Shown here piece after piece: positions 25,666 through 34,621 of a DNA stretch of 64,000 bases (position 1 is its first letter; every line of letters begins with the position of its first letter). Where the stretch lies: assembly GCF_030287405.1 (NCBI RefSeq), contig NZ_JASVVV010000001.1:248001-312000 (forward strand), in the 5' to 3' direction. The notes beneath the pieces are model-generated. The model saw only the letters and a program-made list of their open reading frames with translations, was not told the origin of the DNA and did not search any database. The DNA is from Halalkalicoccus sp. NIPERK01. Lineage in GTDB: Archaea; Halobacteriota; Halobacteria; Halobacteriales; Halalkalicoccaceae. A program made the translations under genes and the position numbers.

Positions 25666-26352
25666 TCAGAGGCGCTCCTCGCCGGTTCGGTTCACTTCGC
25701 CAGTGTCCTCGCCGGTGAAACCGACCTCGCTGTGGGTGCCGTCACAGAAGGGCTTCGAGCTAGAGGACCCGCACCGACACAGCGCGGTCTCGGTGCCGGT
25801 GTGGCTCTCCCCGTCGGCACCCTCGATCTCGAACGACCCGCTGACCGTACACGGGCCCGAGGGGACCGGCGTCAGGCGGAGGGTGTCGTTCGGCGCGTCC
25901 TCGTCGGTCACCGCCTCTCCGTCGTCGATCGTGCCATCGTCCGCGAAGTCGATCTCCGCGTGGCTGTCGTCACAGAGCGGCTTGTTTCCGGAGGCCCCGC
26001 ACCGACACAGCGCGACCCGCGTGTCCGAAAGCAGGGGCTCGCCCTCGGGGGTTTCGATCTCGATCTTCCCGTGGAGGTAGAGCGGGCCGTCGGGAACGAC
26101 GCCGATGCGGTTTACTTCCGGGATCGGCTCGTCGACGCCGTCGGTTTCGACGTGCAACGCGCCGGTCGGACAGTCGAAGACCACCGACGCCACCTCCTCG
26201 GAATCGGCGTTGTCGGGCTGGATCCACGGGCGCTCCTCGGGGTCGAACACCTCGGAGAGCCCCTCGACGCACGCCTTGACGTGGATACAGCGGTTCACGT
26301 CGTAGGTCACGTCGACCTCCTCGCCGGCGTATCGGTGGACGTCCTCTTCCAT
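25666..26352 (-). CDS. Divergent ferredoxin plus double CDGSH iron-sulfur protein
   Basis: 228 residues from ATG 26352. The N-terminal part (about 15-70) is a Fer4_19-type domain with RCIHVKACVEG and FDCPTGAL. Two CDGSH motifs follow: C116-x-C118 ... C127-DDSH131 and C192-x-C194 ... C203-DGTH207, each able to hold a 2Fe-2S cluster with Cys3-His ligation. The first motif has CDDSH instead of CDGSH. It probably acts in redox or Fe-S handling. It is not an obvious part of the glycan pathway. Confidence 0.85.
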   Translation of the reverse strand: MEEDVHRYAGEEVDVTYDVNRCIHVKACVEGLSEVFDPEERPWIQPDNADSEEVASVVFDCPTGALHVETDGVDEPIPEVNRIGVVPDGPLYLHGKIEIETPEGEPLLSDTRVALCRCGASGNKPLCDDSHAEIDFADDGTIDDGEAVTDEDAPNDTLRLTPVPSGPCTVSGSFEIEGADGESHTGTETALCRCGSSSSKPFCDGTHSEVGFTGEDTGEVNRTGEERL

Positions 26353-26377
26353 CGGGTACGGGTTCCACGGGGAGCGA

Positions 26378-26385
26378 CATATACC
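26378..26385 (-). promoter_or_regulatory. TATA-like box of the CDGSH gene
   Basis: GTATATGT on the minus strand, 25 bases before ATG 26352. A conventional TATA element, unlike the neighbouring ATAACAA box. Confidence 0.45.
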
Positions 26386-26450
26386 CACCCGTTCGGCGTT
26401 CCGAAGTCTCGCCTCGGTCGAGAACGCCGCGAAAACGGGGTAAGACCCGG

Positions 26451-26457
26451 ATAACAA
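26451..26457 (+). promoter_or_regulatory. ATAACAA promoter-like box
   Basis: Context CCGGATAACAATCCCC, 28 bases before ATG 26486 of the FemAB-like gene. Confidence 0.5.
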
Positions 26458-26485
26458 TCCCCCGGTCGGCGGAGATACGGGTAGG

Positions 26486-27484
26486 ATGAACGTCGAACGT
26501 ATCGACCTATCGGAGTGGGGGGCGATGCTCCCGAACGAGGGGGTCGAGGTCTTTCACACACCCGAGGCGCTCGCCGTGCTCGACGACCACGCCGAGGGCG
26601 ACCTCCACCTGCTCGGCGCGAGAAAGGGCGAGCAACCGCTGGCGCTTCTGGCCGCCTTCGTCCGGCGGAACGCGCTCGGGACGACGGTGTTCTCGCCGCC
26701 GCCCGGGATGGGCGTCCCCCGCCTCGGCCCGATCCTCATGCCGACCAGCCCCAAGCGCCGCAAACGCGAGAAGCTCAACCGAGAGTTCACCGCGGCGGTC
26801 GTCGAGCAGCTCGTGGGCGACGGCTCGCGAACCCTGTTTCGCATGGAGTGCCCCGCGGGCTACGACGACCCACGACCGTATCTCTGGGCCGACTTCGAGG
26901 TGAGCAACGCCTTCACCTACGTCCTCGAAGTCGACGGCGACTCCGACGCGCTGCTCTCGTCGTTCAGCAAGAGCCTCCGCCGGGAGGTTCGGGACGCGAT
27001 GGACCTCCCGATCGAAATCGACATCGAGGAGACGGCGGGCGCACGGGCGGTCTACGAGGACACCCGCGCGCGCTACGTCGAACAGGACGAGCCGTTCCCC
27101 CTCGAGTGGCCCTACGTCCGGGACCTCGTCGAGGCGCTGGACGAGCGCGCGCGCGTCTACGTCGCCCGCGATCCCGACGGGGAGTTTTTGAGCGGGATCA
27201 CCGTCCTCTACTCGAACGACATGGCGTACTTCTGGCAGGGGGGTGCCCGCGCGACCTACGACGGCGTGAGCGTCAACAGCGCGCTCCACTGGCGGATCGT
27301 CGAGGACCTCGCGACCGATCCCGACCTCGACGGCGTGAAGAAGTACGACCTGATGGGCGCGAACACCGAGCGGCTCTGTCGGTACAAGGCGAAGTTCTCC
27401 GCGGACCTCGTTCCCTACTACGTCGTCGAGTCGAACGGGGCGGCCATGACGCTCGCGAAGACGGCCTACTCGCTACTCCGGTGA
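26486..27484 (+). CDS. FemAB/GNAT-like acyltransferase
   Basis: 332 residues. The protein has a double-GNAT layout as in FemAB/FemX: SKSLRREVRDAMDLPIEIDI in the middle, and near the C-terminus AYFWQGGARATYDGVSVNSALHW followed by KKYDLMGANTERL. In bacteria such enzymes add amino acids to peptidoglycan precursors; archaea of this group lack peptidoglycan, so here it more likely acylates or aminoacylates a sugar amine. The 3' end overlaps the stop of the convergent surface-protein gene by 12 bases. Confidence 0.8.
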   Translation: MNVERIDLSEWGAMLPNEGVEVFHTPEALAVLDDHAEGDLHLLGARKGEQPLALLAAFVRRNALGTTVFSPPPGMGVPRLGPILMPTSPKRRKREKLNREFTAAVVEQLVGDGSRTLFRMECPAGYDDPRPYLWADFEVSNAFTYVLEVDGDSDALLSSFSKSLRREVRDAMDLPIEIDIEETAGARAVYEDTRARYVEQDEPFPLEWPYVRDLVEALDERARVYVARDPDGEFLSGITVLYSNDMAYFWQGGARATYDGVSVNSALHWRIVEDLATDPDLDGVKKYDLMGANTERLCRYKAKFSADLVPYYVVESNGAAMTLAKTAYSLLR

Positions 27485-29038
27485 CCGGCGCCACCACAGC
27501 GCCAGCCCGACGAGGACGATCACGCCGACCCCGACGGCGAGGTAGCCGTTCGATGAACTCCCTTCCGATCCGACTCCGCCGGGCACGGCGGATTCGTCGC
27601 CCTCGACCTCCAACTGCTGGGTCTCGCCGGCGACCTCGACGGTGTGGGTGCCGGGCGAGTCGACGCGCTGGGTGAACGTGACGGTCGTCGTCTCGCCGGG
27701 TCCGAGCGTCACCTCCTGTGAGTCGGTCACCTCGCCGAAGACCAGCAGTTCGACCGGCCGCGTCTCGGTGACGTCGGCGGTGTTCTCGACGGTCGCCGTG
27801 ACCTCGACGTTCTCGCCGGCGTCGATCCGCTCGCGATCGAGCGAGAGTTCGGTCGCCTGGATCGGCGACTCGTCGAGCACGACCGCGAACTCCCCGCCGC
27901 CGTCGGTGGTGCTCTCGAAGGAGTGAGCGACCTCCGTCTCCCCGGCCGGTTCGGTGGCGGTTCGCTCCCAGCCGTCCCCGGTTCGCTCGTAGACAGTGAC
28001 GTTGCTGGCGGTGGCGTCGTGGCCCGCGAGCGTCGCCTTCTCGACGCTGAACGAGAACGTGAGGTCGCTCACGCTCCCCTGCGAGCCGGTGTCGTCGACC
28101 GTCAGCGTCGAGAGCGCCGTGGCGTTCCCGTCGATCTCGGGGCCGCCCTCGCCGGCGCTCATCTCGACGTCCACGTTCGACGGGCCGGTGAGCGTGTTCT
28201 GCCCGGTCGCGGCGAGCGACAACCGCTCGTACTGGATGCCGTTGCCGACGTTCGCGGGCGGGCGAAGCGAGACCGTCTCGCCGCCGGTGTCCTCGACGGT
28301 GGCGAGGATGCCGCCGTCGGTCAGGGCGTAGCTGACCGTCGGGTCCCCGCAGGTACCGGACCGGATCACGAGCGGCTGATCGAGGCTCCCCATCGCCACC
28401 CTGTCGGGCCGGTCAGCGTTCCCCGAGAGGACGTGCATCTCGGCGACGCGTCCCTCCGGCTGGAAGGTGCTCTGTTGGGCGTTGAACGCGGGGTCGATCG
28501 TCACCTCGAAGTCGTCGCCGAGGCCGGTGTAGACCCCGCCGTCGGTCCTGTCGGGCCCCCAGAGCCAGGCGACCTCGCTCCAGACGTCGCCGTGGTTCCA
28601 GACGTCGTCGATGTTCTCGCTGTAGTCGTCGTCCTCGACGGTCCACTCGCCGCCCGCCGGCAGGCCGACGATCTCGAACTCGGCCGCGCCGCCGTCGGTG
28701 CCGCCGCCGAGTCGGTCGTGGACGATCACGAGGCTCAGCCCGTCCGGCCCCTCGTAGAGGAAGATCGAGCTCACGTCGTTTCGCTGGAGGTCGGTCGTGC
28801 CGTGGGAGCTGTAGGCGTAGTCCGCGTCGTGGCTGGCGTGGCTCCGGTAGTCGTACAGTTCCGCGGCCGTCTGCCCGCCCGACAGCGGGGTGATGACCTC
28901 GCACTGTGCGCCCTGCTCGACGACGTACGAGCCCTGCTGGGCGGCGACCGGCTGGCTCGCGGGCACCGCCCCCGCGAGGACGACCGTCGCGACGAGCGCG
29001 AGCGCCAGCAGCGTCGCGCCGACCGGTCTCGCGGTCAT
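27473..29038 (-). CDS. Secreted surface protein with C-terminal membrane anchor
   Basis: 521 residues. A Sec-type signal peptide (about 1-35, ending PVAAQQ) is followed by a beta-rich ectodomain and a CARDB-like region (LDAGENVEVTATVEN-type, about 400-480). A single membrane helix (about 495-515) precedes the short basic tail WWRRSPE. This layout is common in haloarchaeal adhesin-like proteins. The start at 29038 overlaps the stop of a 24-codon leader frame. It may be a glycosylated surface component; its exact role is unknown. Confidence 0.8.
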   Translation of the reverse strand: MTARPVGATLLALALVATVVLAGAVPASQPVAAQQGSYVVEQGAQCEVITPLSGGQTAAELYDYRSHASHDADYAYSSHGTTDLQRNDVSSIFLYEGPDGLSLVIVHDRLGGGTDGGAAEFEIVGLPAGGEWTVEDDDYSENIDDVWNHGDVWSEVAWLWGPDRTDGGVYTGLGDDFEVTIDPAFNAQQSTFQPEGRVAEMHVLSGNADRPDRVAMGSLDQPLVIRSGTCGDPTVSYALTDGGILATVEDTGGETVSLRPPANVGNGIQYERLSLAATGQNTLTGPSNVDVEMSAGEGGPEIDGNATALSTLTVDDTGSQGSVSDLTFSFSVEKATLAGHDATASNVTVYERTGDGWERTATEPAGETEVAHSFESTTDGGGEFAVVLDESPIQATELSLDRERIDAGENVEVTATVENTADVTETRPVELLVFGEVTDSQEVTLGPGETTTVTFTQRVDSPGTHTVEVAGETQQLEVEGDESAVPGGVGSEGSSSNGYLAVGVGVIVLVGLALWWRRSPE

Positions 29039-29109
29039 GGCGAGCGCGACGCGGGGCGCTCACGGCGGTCGTCGCTCCTGTCGATACGCGAGGGTGGTTC
29101 TGACGTCAT
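29035..29109 (-). CDS. Possible 24-codon leader peptide
   Basis: ATG 29109 lies 26 bases from the ATAACAA box at 29136. The frame reads MTSEPPSRIDRSDDRRERP and ends with TGA overlapping ATG 29038 of the surface protein (ATGA). If the transcript is leaderless, ribosomes would translate this frame first and re-initiate. Confidence 0.3.
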   Translation of the reverse strand: MTSEPPSRIDRSDDRRERPASRSP

Positions 29110-29135
29110 CGTACTGACGTATCCGTGCCGGGGGA

Positions 29136-29142
29136 TTGTTAT
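29136..29142 (-). promoter_or_regulatory. ATAACAA promoter-like box
   Basis: Minus-strand context CGGATAACAATCCCC. It is 97 bases before the surface-protein start but 26 bases before the leader ATG 29109. Confidence 0.5.
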
Positions 29143-29181
29143 CCGTCACCTACCGCCCGAGCGGGCGCGTGCAAGCGCCGC

Positions 29182-30963
29182 CTACTCGACGGTGACGCTC
29201 TTCGCGAGGTTGCGCGGCTTGTCGATCGGACGACCCAGGAGCGCCGCCGCGTGGTACGAGACCAGTTGGAGCTGGACGTTCGCGAGCAGGCCGGCGACGA
29301 TCGGCGAGGACTCGGGAACGAAGAGGACGTCGTCGGCCTGTCTGAGAACCTCCTCGTTCGAACCGTCGGTGATCGCGACGACGGTCGCGCCGCGGGTCTG
29401 GGCCTCCCGGACGTTACCAAGGAGCTTCTCGTCGTTTCGGCCGGTGAAGACCGCGAAGACGACGCTCGCCGGGGTGACCAGCGCGAGCGGGCCGTGTTTG
29501 AGCTCGCCCGCCGCGAAGCCCTCGGCGTGCTCGTAGGAGATCTCCTTGAACTTCAGCGCGCCCTCGAGCGCGACCGGATAGCCCACGCCGCGCCCGATGA
29601 AGAAGAAGGCGTCCCGACCCCGGTAGCGCTCGGCGACGTCGCGGCTCCGGGAGGTGTCGAGGATCCGCTGGATGCCCTCGGGAAGCGAGTCGAAGGCGAC
29701 GGGCTCGCCGGGCGAGTCCTCGCCCGCGAGGTGATCCGCGAACAGCGAGAGCGCGACGACCTGCGAGGAGAACGTCTTGGTGGCGGCGACGCCGATCTCC
29801 GGGCCCGCGCGGATGTACAGCGCGTCGTCACAGACCCGCGAGGCCGACGAACCCACGACGTTCGTCACCGCGAGGGTGCGCGCGCCCGCCCGCTGGGCGG
29901 TCTCGATCGCCGCGAGGGTGTCGGCGGTCTCGCCGCTCTGAGTGACCGCGACCACCAGCGTCCCCTCGCCGACCGGGCGCTCGTGGGTGGCGTACTCGCT
30001 CGCGAGGTGCGTCGAGGCGGGGATGCCGCGCTCGGCGAAGACGTAACTGCCGTACAGCGCGGCGTGATACGAGGTGCCACAGGCGACGAACTGGACCTCG
30101 TCGACCCCGTCGAGGAGTTCCGGGTCGAGGTCGGCCAACCCGTCGCCGGAGGCGTGACACTCCAGTATCTGGCGGATCGCGGTGGGCTGTTCGTGGATCT
30201 CCTTGAGCATGTAGTGGTCGTAGCCGCCCTTCTCGGCGGCCTCCGCGGTCCAGTCGACGGTCCGGACGGGCCGGTGGACGACCTCGCCGTCGTCGGTGAT
30301 CGTGTAGCCGTCGGGCGTGGCCCGCACGGCGTGGCCGTCCTCCAGGTAGACAACGCGGTCGGTGAACTCGAGGAACGCGGGCACGTCGCTCGCGACGAAC
30401 AGCGCGCCGTCGGCGATCCCGAGCACCATCGGGGAGCCGTTTCGAGCGGCGTAGATGGCCCGCTCCCCCTCGTGGACCATCGCGAGCGCGTAGCTCCCCG
30501 AGAGGTCGTCGACCGCCGCGTGGAAGGCCTCCTCGGGCGAGCGGCCGGTCGAGAGGTACTCCTCGATCAGGTGCGGGACGACCTCGGTGTCGGTGTCGCT
30601 TCTGAACTCGTGGCCCGACTCCTGCAGGCGCGCGCGCAGCTCGTCGTGGTTCTCGATGATGCCGTTGTGGACGACCGCGAGCGAGCCCGTACAGTCGGTG
30701 TGCGGGTGGGCGTTGACGTCGGTCGGCGGGCCGTGGGTGCTCCAGCGGGTGTGGCCGATCCCGACCCCGGCGCTGAGTGCGCGGCGGGCGACGTGGTCGA
30801 CGAGTCGGTCGATCTCGCCCTCGCGCTTCACCACCTCGACCCCGTGGCCGTTACACAGCGCGATCCCGGCCGAGTCGTAGCCCCGGTATTCGAGGTTCGA
30901 GAGCCCCTTCAGGAGGCTCGGGACGGCGTTCCCGGTCCCGACGCGGGCGATGATTCCACACAT
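29182..30963 (-). CDS. glmS: Glutamine-fructose-6-phosphate aminotransferase (isomerising)
   Basis: 593 residues, normal GlmS length. The N-terminal Ntn-hydrolase glutaminase starts MCGIIARVG with Cys2 as the nucleophile after Met removal and has the LEYRGYDSAGIAL motif. Two SIS domains follow; the C-terminus ends PRNLAKSVTVE with the conserved lysine. It makes glucosamine-6-phosphate from fructose-6-phosphate and glutamine, the entry step to UDP-GlcNAc. Its place in this cluster supports an amino-sugar-rich glycan. Confidence 0.95.
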   Translation of the reverse strand: MCGIIARVGTGNAVPSLLKGLSNLEYRGYDSAGIALCNGHGVEVVKREGEIDRLVDHVARRALSAGVGIGHTRWSTHGPPTDVNAHPHTDCTGSLAVVHNGIIENHDELRARLQESGHEFRSDTDTEVVPHLIEEYLSTGRSPEEAFHAAVDDLSGSYALAMVHEGERAIYAARNGSPMVLGIADGALFVASDVPAFLEFTDRVVYLEDGHAVRATPDGYTITDDGEVVHRPVRTVDWTAEAAEKGGYDHYMLKEIHEQPTAIRQILECHASGDGLADLDPELLDGVDEVQFVACGTSYHAALYGSYVFAERGIPASTHLASEYATHERPVGEGTLVVAVTQSGETADTLAAIETAQRAGARTLAVTNVVGSSASRVCDDALYIRAGPEIGVAATKTFSSQVVALSLFADHLAGEDSPGEPVAFDSLPEGIQRILDTSRSRDVAERYRGRDAFFFIGRGVGYPVALEGALKFKEISYEHAEGFAAGELKHGPLALVTPASVVFAVFTGRNDEKLLGNVREAQTRGATVVAITDGSNEEVLRQADDVLFVPESSPIVAGLLANVQLQLVSYHAAALLGRPIDKPRNLAKSVTVE

Positions 30964-31205
30964 CAGTTCTCACGTCCTGACACCCACGTCGGCCGTGGCT
31001 CGGTTCGCGGTCGGGAGGGCTCGATCGTCTGCGGGGAACTAGCGGGTCTCATCGGTCGATACGTCCCCGGTTCCGGTCGAGGGGCCATTGGTATCGTGTG
31101 ATTATACGCCGACAGGGGGTGCAGAACGAATAGGCCCGCCGTACCGGGCCACGGCCGAGCGGAAAGAAGGGAATTACTTGGCCGCGGGGGGTCCTGAGGG
31201 TGAGT

Positions 31206-31973
31206 ATGATTCACGAGTGTGACGTGTCACCACCGGCCGTGAGGGCAGTCGACATCGCGACCCGGACCGGCGCTTCGGTCTGGCTCGAAACCGAGGGCTA
31301 CCGCCGGGGCATCGAACTCGCCGTCGCGCACCCCGACGTCGATCCCGACTCGATCGCGTCGATGGTCACGCTACCCGAGGCGGACGGGAGGAACGAACCG
31401 GACGCCATCGCCCCGGCCGCGATGCTCGCGGAGATACAGCGGGCCGCACGGCGGGGGTGGGTCGACCTCCCGTACGAGTCGCCGGCGTTTCAGGGGCTCA
31501 ACAAGCTGGTCGCGTGGGCGCTCTCGGCGGGCGGCGTCGAATCCGACTACACGCCCTTCTTCGAGGTGGGCCACGGGGTCGACTACGAACGGCTGGATCG
31601 TGCGTTCGAGCGGATCGGCTGTGACTACGAGGCGGTCGGCGGGTCGGCGTCGACACCCCGCGTCCGGCCCCGCGAGGCGGCGACGACGCTCGGACGGGTG
31701 CTCGTCACCCTCGGCGTGCCAATCGAAGAGCCCAGCGCGCTGACGACGCTGCCGGCGTACCTCGCCGAGTGTCCCGAGCCACTCCGGCGGGCGTTCGCGT
31801 ACACCTACCTGCACAACCGCCGGTCGTCGGCGGAGCCGCCGGCCCCCGAGCGAAACTCGCCGGCGTTTCGCCGCGCGCTGGCGGCGTTTCTGACCCGCAC
31901 CCTCGACGCGCCGGCGACGGTCACGGACGGTCGGGTCGTTCTCGCCGGCGAGACGGAGGAGTGTCGCTCCTGA
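31206..31973 (+). CDS. Hypothetical protein, mostly helical
   Basis: 255 residues from ATG 31206 (GTG 31200 would add two). No motif is recognised. The sequence is acidic and globular, with ETEGYRRGIELAVAHPDVDPD near the N-terminus and AFAYTYLHNRR near the C-terminus. There is no signal peptide or membrane helix. It lies between glmS and the phosphodiesterase-like gene and ends eight bases before that gene's stop. Function unknown. Confidence 0.6.
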   Translation: MIHECDVSPPAVRAVDIATRTGASVWLETEGYRRGIELAVAHPDVDPDSIASMVTLPEADGRNEPDAIAPAAMLAEIQRAARRGWVDLPYESPAFQGLNKLVAWALSAGGVESDYTPFFEVGHGVDYERLDRAFERIGCDYEAVGGSASTPRVRPREAATTLGRVLVTLGVPIEEPSALTTLPAYLAECPEPLRRAFAYTYLHNRRSSAEPPAPERNSPAFRRALAAFLTRTLDAPATVTDGRVVLAGETEECRS

Positions 31974-31980
31974 GCGCGCC

Positions 31981-33594
31981 TCACTCCAGATATCCCAGTT
32001 GCGAGAGGCGATCCTCGACCGCCCGCGAGTCCGTCCGGCGGCGATCCCCTTCAATATCGGCGTACCGCTCGGTGCCGACGGCCTCGACCACGGGGAGGAC
32101 CCGCCCGTCCATCCGCTCGTCGCGGGGGACCCCGAGCGAGGCCAGAACGGTCGGCGCGACGTCGAACAGGTGCGCGTCCGTGAGATCCGCGCCGGAATCG
32201 ATCCCTTCGCCCGTCGCGGCGAACAGCCCGTCGCGCTTGTGGTTCCAGGGCTCCTCGGGATCGCCGAACGGCTCGCCCAGCAGGCGCGCCGAGATGAACT
32301 GTTCGTAGTCCTGCGGGACGGCGACGACGTCGACGGCGTGTTCCACATAGGGCCCCGAGAAGACCTCCTCGCGGGGCGCGACCGTCTCGAAGACGGGGTC
32401 GCCGTCTGGCGTCCGCACGGCCGAGAGTTTCTCGACGAGGTCCTCCCGGACCGACTCGTACTCCTCGGGGGCGACGACCCCCTCCGGCTCCCGTCCCGCG
32501 AGGTTGATCCGGACGCCCAGTTCCGTCCGCGAGCGCATGTACGCCGCCGACCCGGCGAAGTCGACCTGCTCGGTCGCGGCCCGTATCAGGTCGGCGGGGA
32601 CGACCCGCGCGACGGACTCGGCGAGCCCCACCCGGTCGAGCAGTCGATGGGCCCGCTGGCTGGTCAACCCGACGCGCGCGCCCGCCAGCACGGCCCGCGA
32701 GAGGGCGCTCTCCACCAGCGCGCCGGTCCCCGGGGACTCCGTTCGCGCCCGCTCGTGCTCGTGGATCGTCCCCCACGAGGGCATCCCGCCCTCGCGCCCC
32801 GAGACGGCCTCGACGTAGCCCTCGCGGCGGAGGAACTCGTTGACGCGGAACTCGTACTCCTCGTAGGGCCCCATCCCGTGGTCGCTGACGAGGAAGACGG
32901 TATCGGGGTCGGTAGCCCCGAGGACCGATCCGACCTCCCGGTCGACCGCGCGGTAGACCGCCTCCACACCGCGGGAATCGCCCGCGAGTTCGTGGAAGAC
33001 CGTGTCGGTCGACTGGAACTCGACGAAGCCGAACTCGGGGTCGAACTCCCGACAGAGATACCGGAACGCGGCCCCGCGCGAGGCGATCAGGTCGCGGTAG
33101 TTCGCGATCGCCTCCTCGGGGTCGACGCCGCTTCCGTGGGGCGGGTAGACGCGGTACTCCCCGATCGCCTCGCGGATCTCCTCGAGGATCCCCTCGGGGT
33201 GACACGCGGGCTCCTCGGGGGCGGTGTAGCCCGGCACGATCGCGCCGTCGATCTCGCCCGGCGGGTGGGTGACCGGCACGTTCACGACGACGCTGCGCAG
33301 GCCCCGCTCGGAGAGCACCTCCCAGATCGCGGGAAACCGGACGTGCGTGGCGTTGATCACGTCCCAGTCGTAGCCGTCGAACGCGAGGAAGTCGAAGACG
33401 CCGTGTTTGCCGGGGTTCACGCCGGTGTACAGCGAGGGCCACGCGCTGGGCGTCCACGGCGGGATCTGCGATTCGAGGGGCCCGCTCGCGCCCGCCCCGA
33501 TCAGTCCGGCGAGGTGGGGAAGCGCCCCCCGTTCGATCAGCGGGTCGACGACCCGCGAGCAGGCGGCGTCCAGTCCGATGACGAGCGTCTTCAT
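31981..33594 (-). CDS. Alkaline-phosphatase superfamily protein (type I phosphodiesterase-like, 1)
   Basis: 537 residues. Metal and nucleophile motifs of the superfamily are present: MKTLVIGLDAACSRV (Asp9), WTPSAWPSLYTGVNPGKHG with the likely Thr/Ser nucleophile, and FLVSDHGMGPYEEY (Asp-His). No signal peptide is evident. Members hydrolyse phosphate or sulfate mono/diesters or transfer phospho-groups. In haloarchaea they commonly sit in glycosylation clusters and may attach or remove phospho/sulfo groups on glycans. Confidence 0.8.
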   Translation of the reverse strand: MKTLVIGLDAACSRVVDPLIERGALPHLAGLIGAGASGPLESQIPPWTPSAWPSLYTGVNPGKHGVFDFLAFDGYDWDVINATHVRFPAIWEVLSERGLRSVVVNVPVTHPPGEIDGAIVPGYTAPEEPACHPEGILEEIREAIGEYRVYPPHGSGVDPEEAIANYRDLIASRGAAFRYLCREFDPEFGFVEFQSTDTVFHELAGDSRGVEAVYRAVDREVGSVLGATDPDTVFLVSDHGMGPYEEYEFRVNEFLRREGYVEAVSGREGGMPSWGTIHEHERARTESPGTGALVESALSRAVLAGARVGLTSQRAHRLLDRVGLAESVARVVPADLIRAATEQVDFAGSAAYMRSRTELGVRINLAGREPEGVVAPEEYESVREDLVEKLSAVRTPDGDPVFETVAPREEVFSGPYVEHAVDVVAVPQDYEQFISARLLGEPFGDPEEPWNHKRDGLFAATGEGIDSGADLTDAHLFDVAPTVLASLGVPRDERMDGRVLPVVEAVGTERYADIEGDRRRTDSRAVEDRLSQLGYLE

Positions 33595-33970
33595 GCGTTG
33601 TGATCAACTCTCCTCGCACGCTGGGGGGTCCGCGGGCATTGTTATGGCCGGTGTACGCGGGGTAGATCGCACATACTCCGGGCGATCGGAATCCGCCGGA
33701 CGGGGCGTCGTCGAAGGACGTCGGTTTCGATGGAGAGGGGAAAGAGTTAATTAATCAACTGGTGATAGGGCTATGTGGACGCGCGGTGATGGGTCGGATC
33801 TCGGACCGCTCCGACGGTACCGGCCGTCGGCGTTCCGTGACGAACCCGGCCGCGAGACGCGGTTCACGGCGAACCGACTCCCACCACCCGGTATCGGTCG
33901 TCGCTGCCCGGCGATGGCGGCGGCCGATGGACGAACCGCCCAGTGACCACGCCGCCGAACGAGACCATCA
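33595..33970. other. Intergenic region with box and TTAATTAA palindrome
   Basis: The left part holds a box for the phosphodiesterase-like gene (33639). AGTTAATTAATCAAC (33745-33759) is AT-rich and palindromic (TTAATTAA), and could be a promoter or operator for the HTH gene at 33971. A 57-codon frame from ATG 33773 ending near 33945 is Arg/Pro-rich and not convincing. Confidence 0.35.
33639..33645 (-). promoter_or_regulatory. ATAACAA promoter-like box
   Basis: Minus-strand context GGCCATAACAATGCC, 44 bases before ATG 33594; a short untranslated leader would be needed. Confidence 0.4.
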
Positions 33971-34435
33971 ATGACCGAGAACGACCTCATCTACGGATCG
34001 GCAGAATCGTCGACGAACACCGCGACACCGACCGGCTGCTCGGACCTCCTCGACGCGCTGGGCGACGAGTCCGCGCGGGCGATCATCAGGGCGGGAGCCC
34101 GGGGGCCCGTCACCATCGAGGACCTCCTCTCGGCCTGTGACGTCTCCCGGACGACGATCTACCGCCGGGTCAACGAACTCGTCGAACTCGGCCTGCTCGA
34201 GGAGTCCATCACGTTCACCGAGGACAGGAAGCGCCAGCGCCGGTTCCGGACGGCGTGTAACTGGATCTCCCTCCACGTCGGCGAGAACGGACTCGAAGCG
34301 CGCCTCGGTTCGGACGGGTCGCTCACCCCGTTCGACGAACTCCTGCTCGACGAGTCCGTCCTCCAGATCGCGCTCAGCGGGAAGGACGTTCGCTTCGAGA
34401 TCGAGACGGCGAGCAGCGACGACGCGACCGAGTAA
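33971..34435 (+). CDS. Helix-turn-helix transcriptional regulator
   Basis: 154 residues. An ArsR/TrmB-like winged helix (about 25-90) shows LDALGDESARAII, LLSACDVSRTTIYRRVNELVELGLLEE and a basic wing DRKRQRRF. The C-terminal part is acidic and may bind an effector or mediate dimerisation. A likely gene regulator of haloarchaeal type; the target is unknown. The next gene downstream is the lipoprotein deacetylase copy 2. Confidence 0.8.
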   Translation: MTENDLIYGSAESSTNTATPTGCSDLLDALGDESARAIIRAGARGPVTIEDLLSACDVSRTTIYRRVNELVELGLLEESITFTEDRKRQRRFRTACNWISLHVGENGLEARLGSDGSLTPFDELLLDESVLQIALSGKDVRFEIETASSDDATE

Positions 34436-34495
34436 CGCACCGATTGTTCCGTTCAAGACACATATACCGATACTGACAGGGCTGGAAACGCGACC

Positions 34496-34621
34496 GTGTC
34501 CCGACTACCGCATCGACGTGGCGACGAACGAACAGCGAGACGATCCGACCGTCACCGGCCCACGGGCGAGCGAGGGCGGCGGTACGATGCACGCGACGGG
34601 GGCGAGCACGGATGGGGGTGA
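34496..34621 (+). CDS. Possible 41-codon leader peptide
   Basis: GTG 34496 lies 29 bases after a CATATA box (34461-34466). The frame ends with TGA 34619-34621, overlapping an in-frame GTG (34618) of the deacetylase as GTGA. The peptide is Arg-rich and unrecognised. It is listed because the promoter-start-overlap arrangement recurs elsewhere in this window. Confidence 0.25.
   Translation: MSRLPHRRGDERTARRSDRHRPTGERGRRYDARDGGEHGWG

Noticed and set aside
27923-29536. 537-codon plus-strand frame over the surface-protein gene
   Set aside because: Val/Arg/Gly-rich, antisense to a signal-peptide protein with clear domains; no motifs.
33773-33945. 57-codon frame upstream of the HTH gene
   Set aside because: Arg/Pro-rich, no overlap with the next start, and the spacing from TTAATTAA (18 bases) is too short for a convincing promoter.
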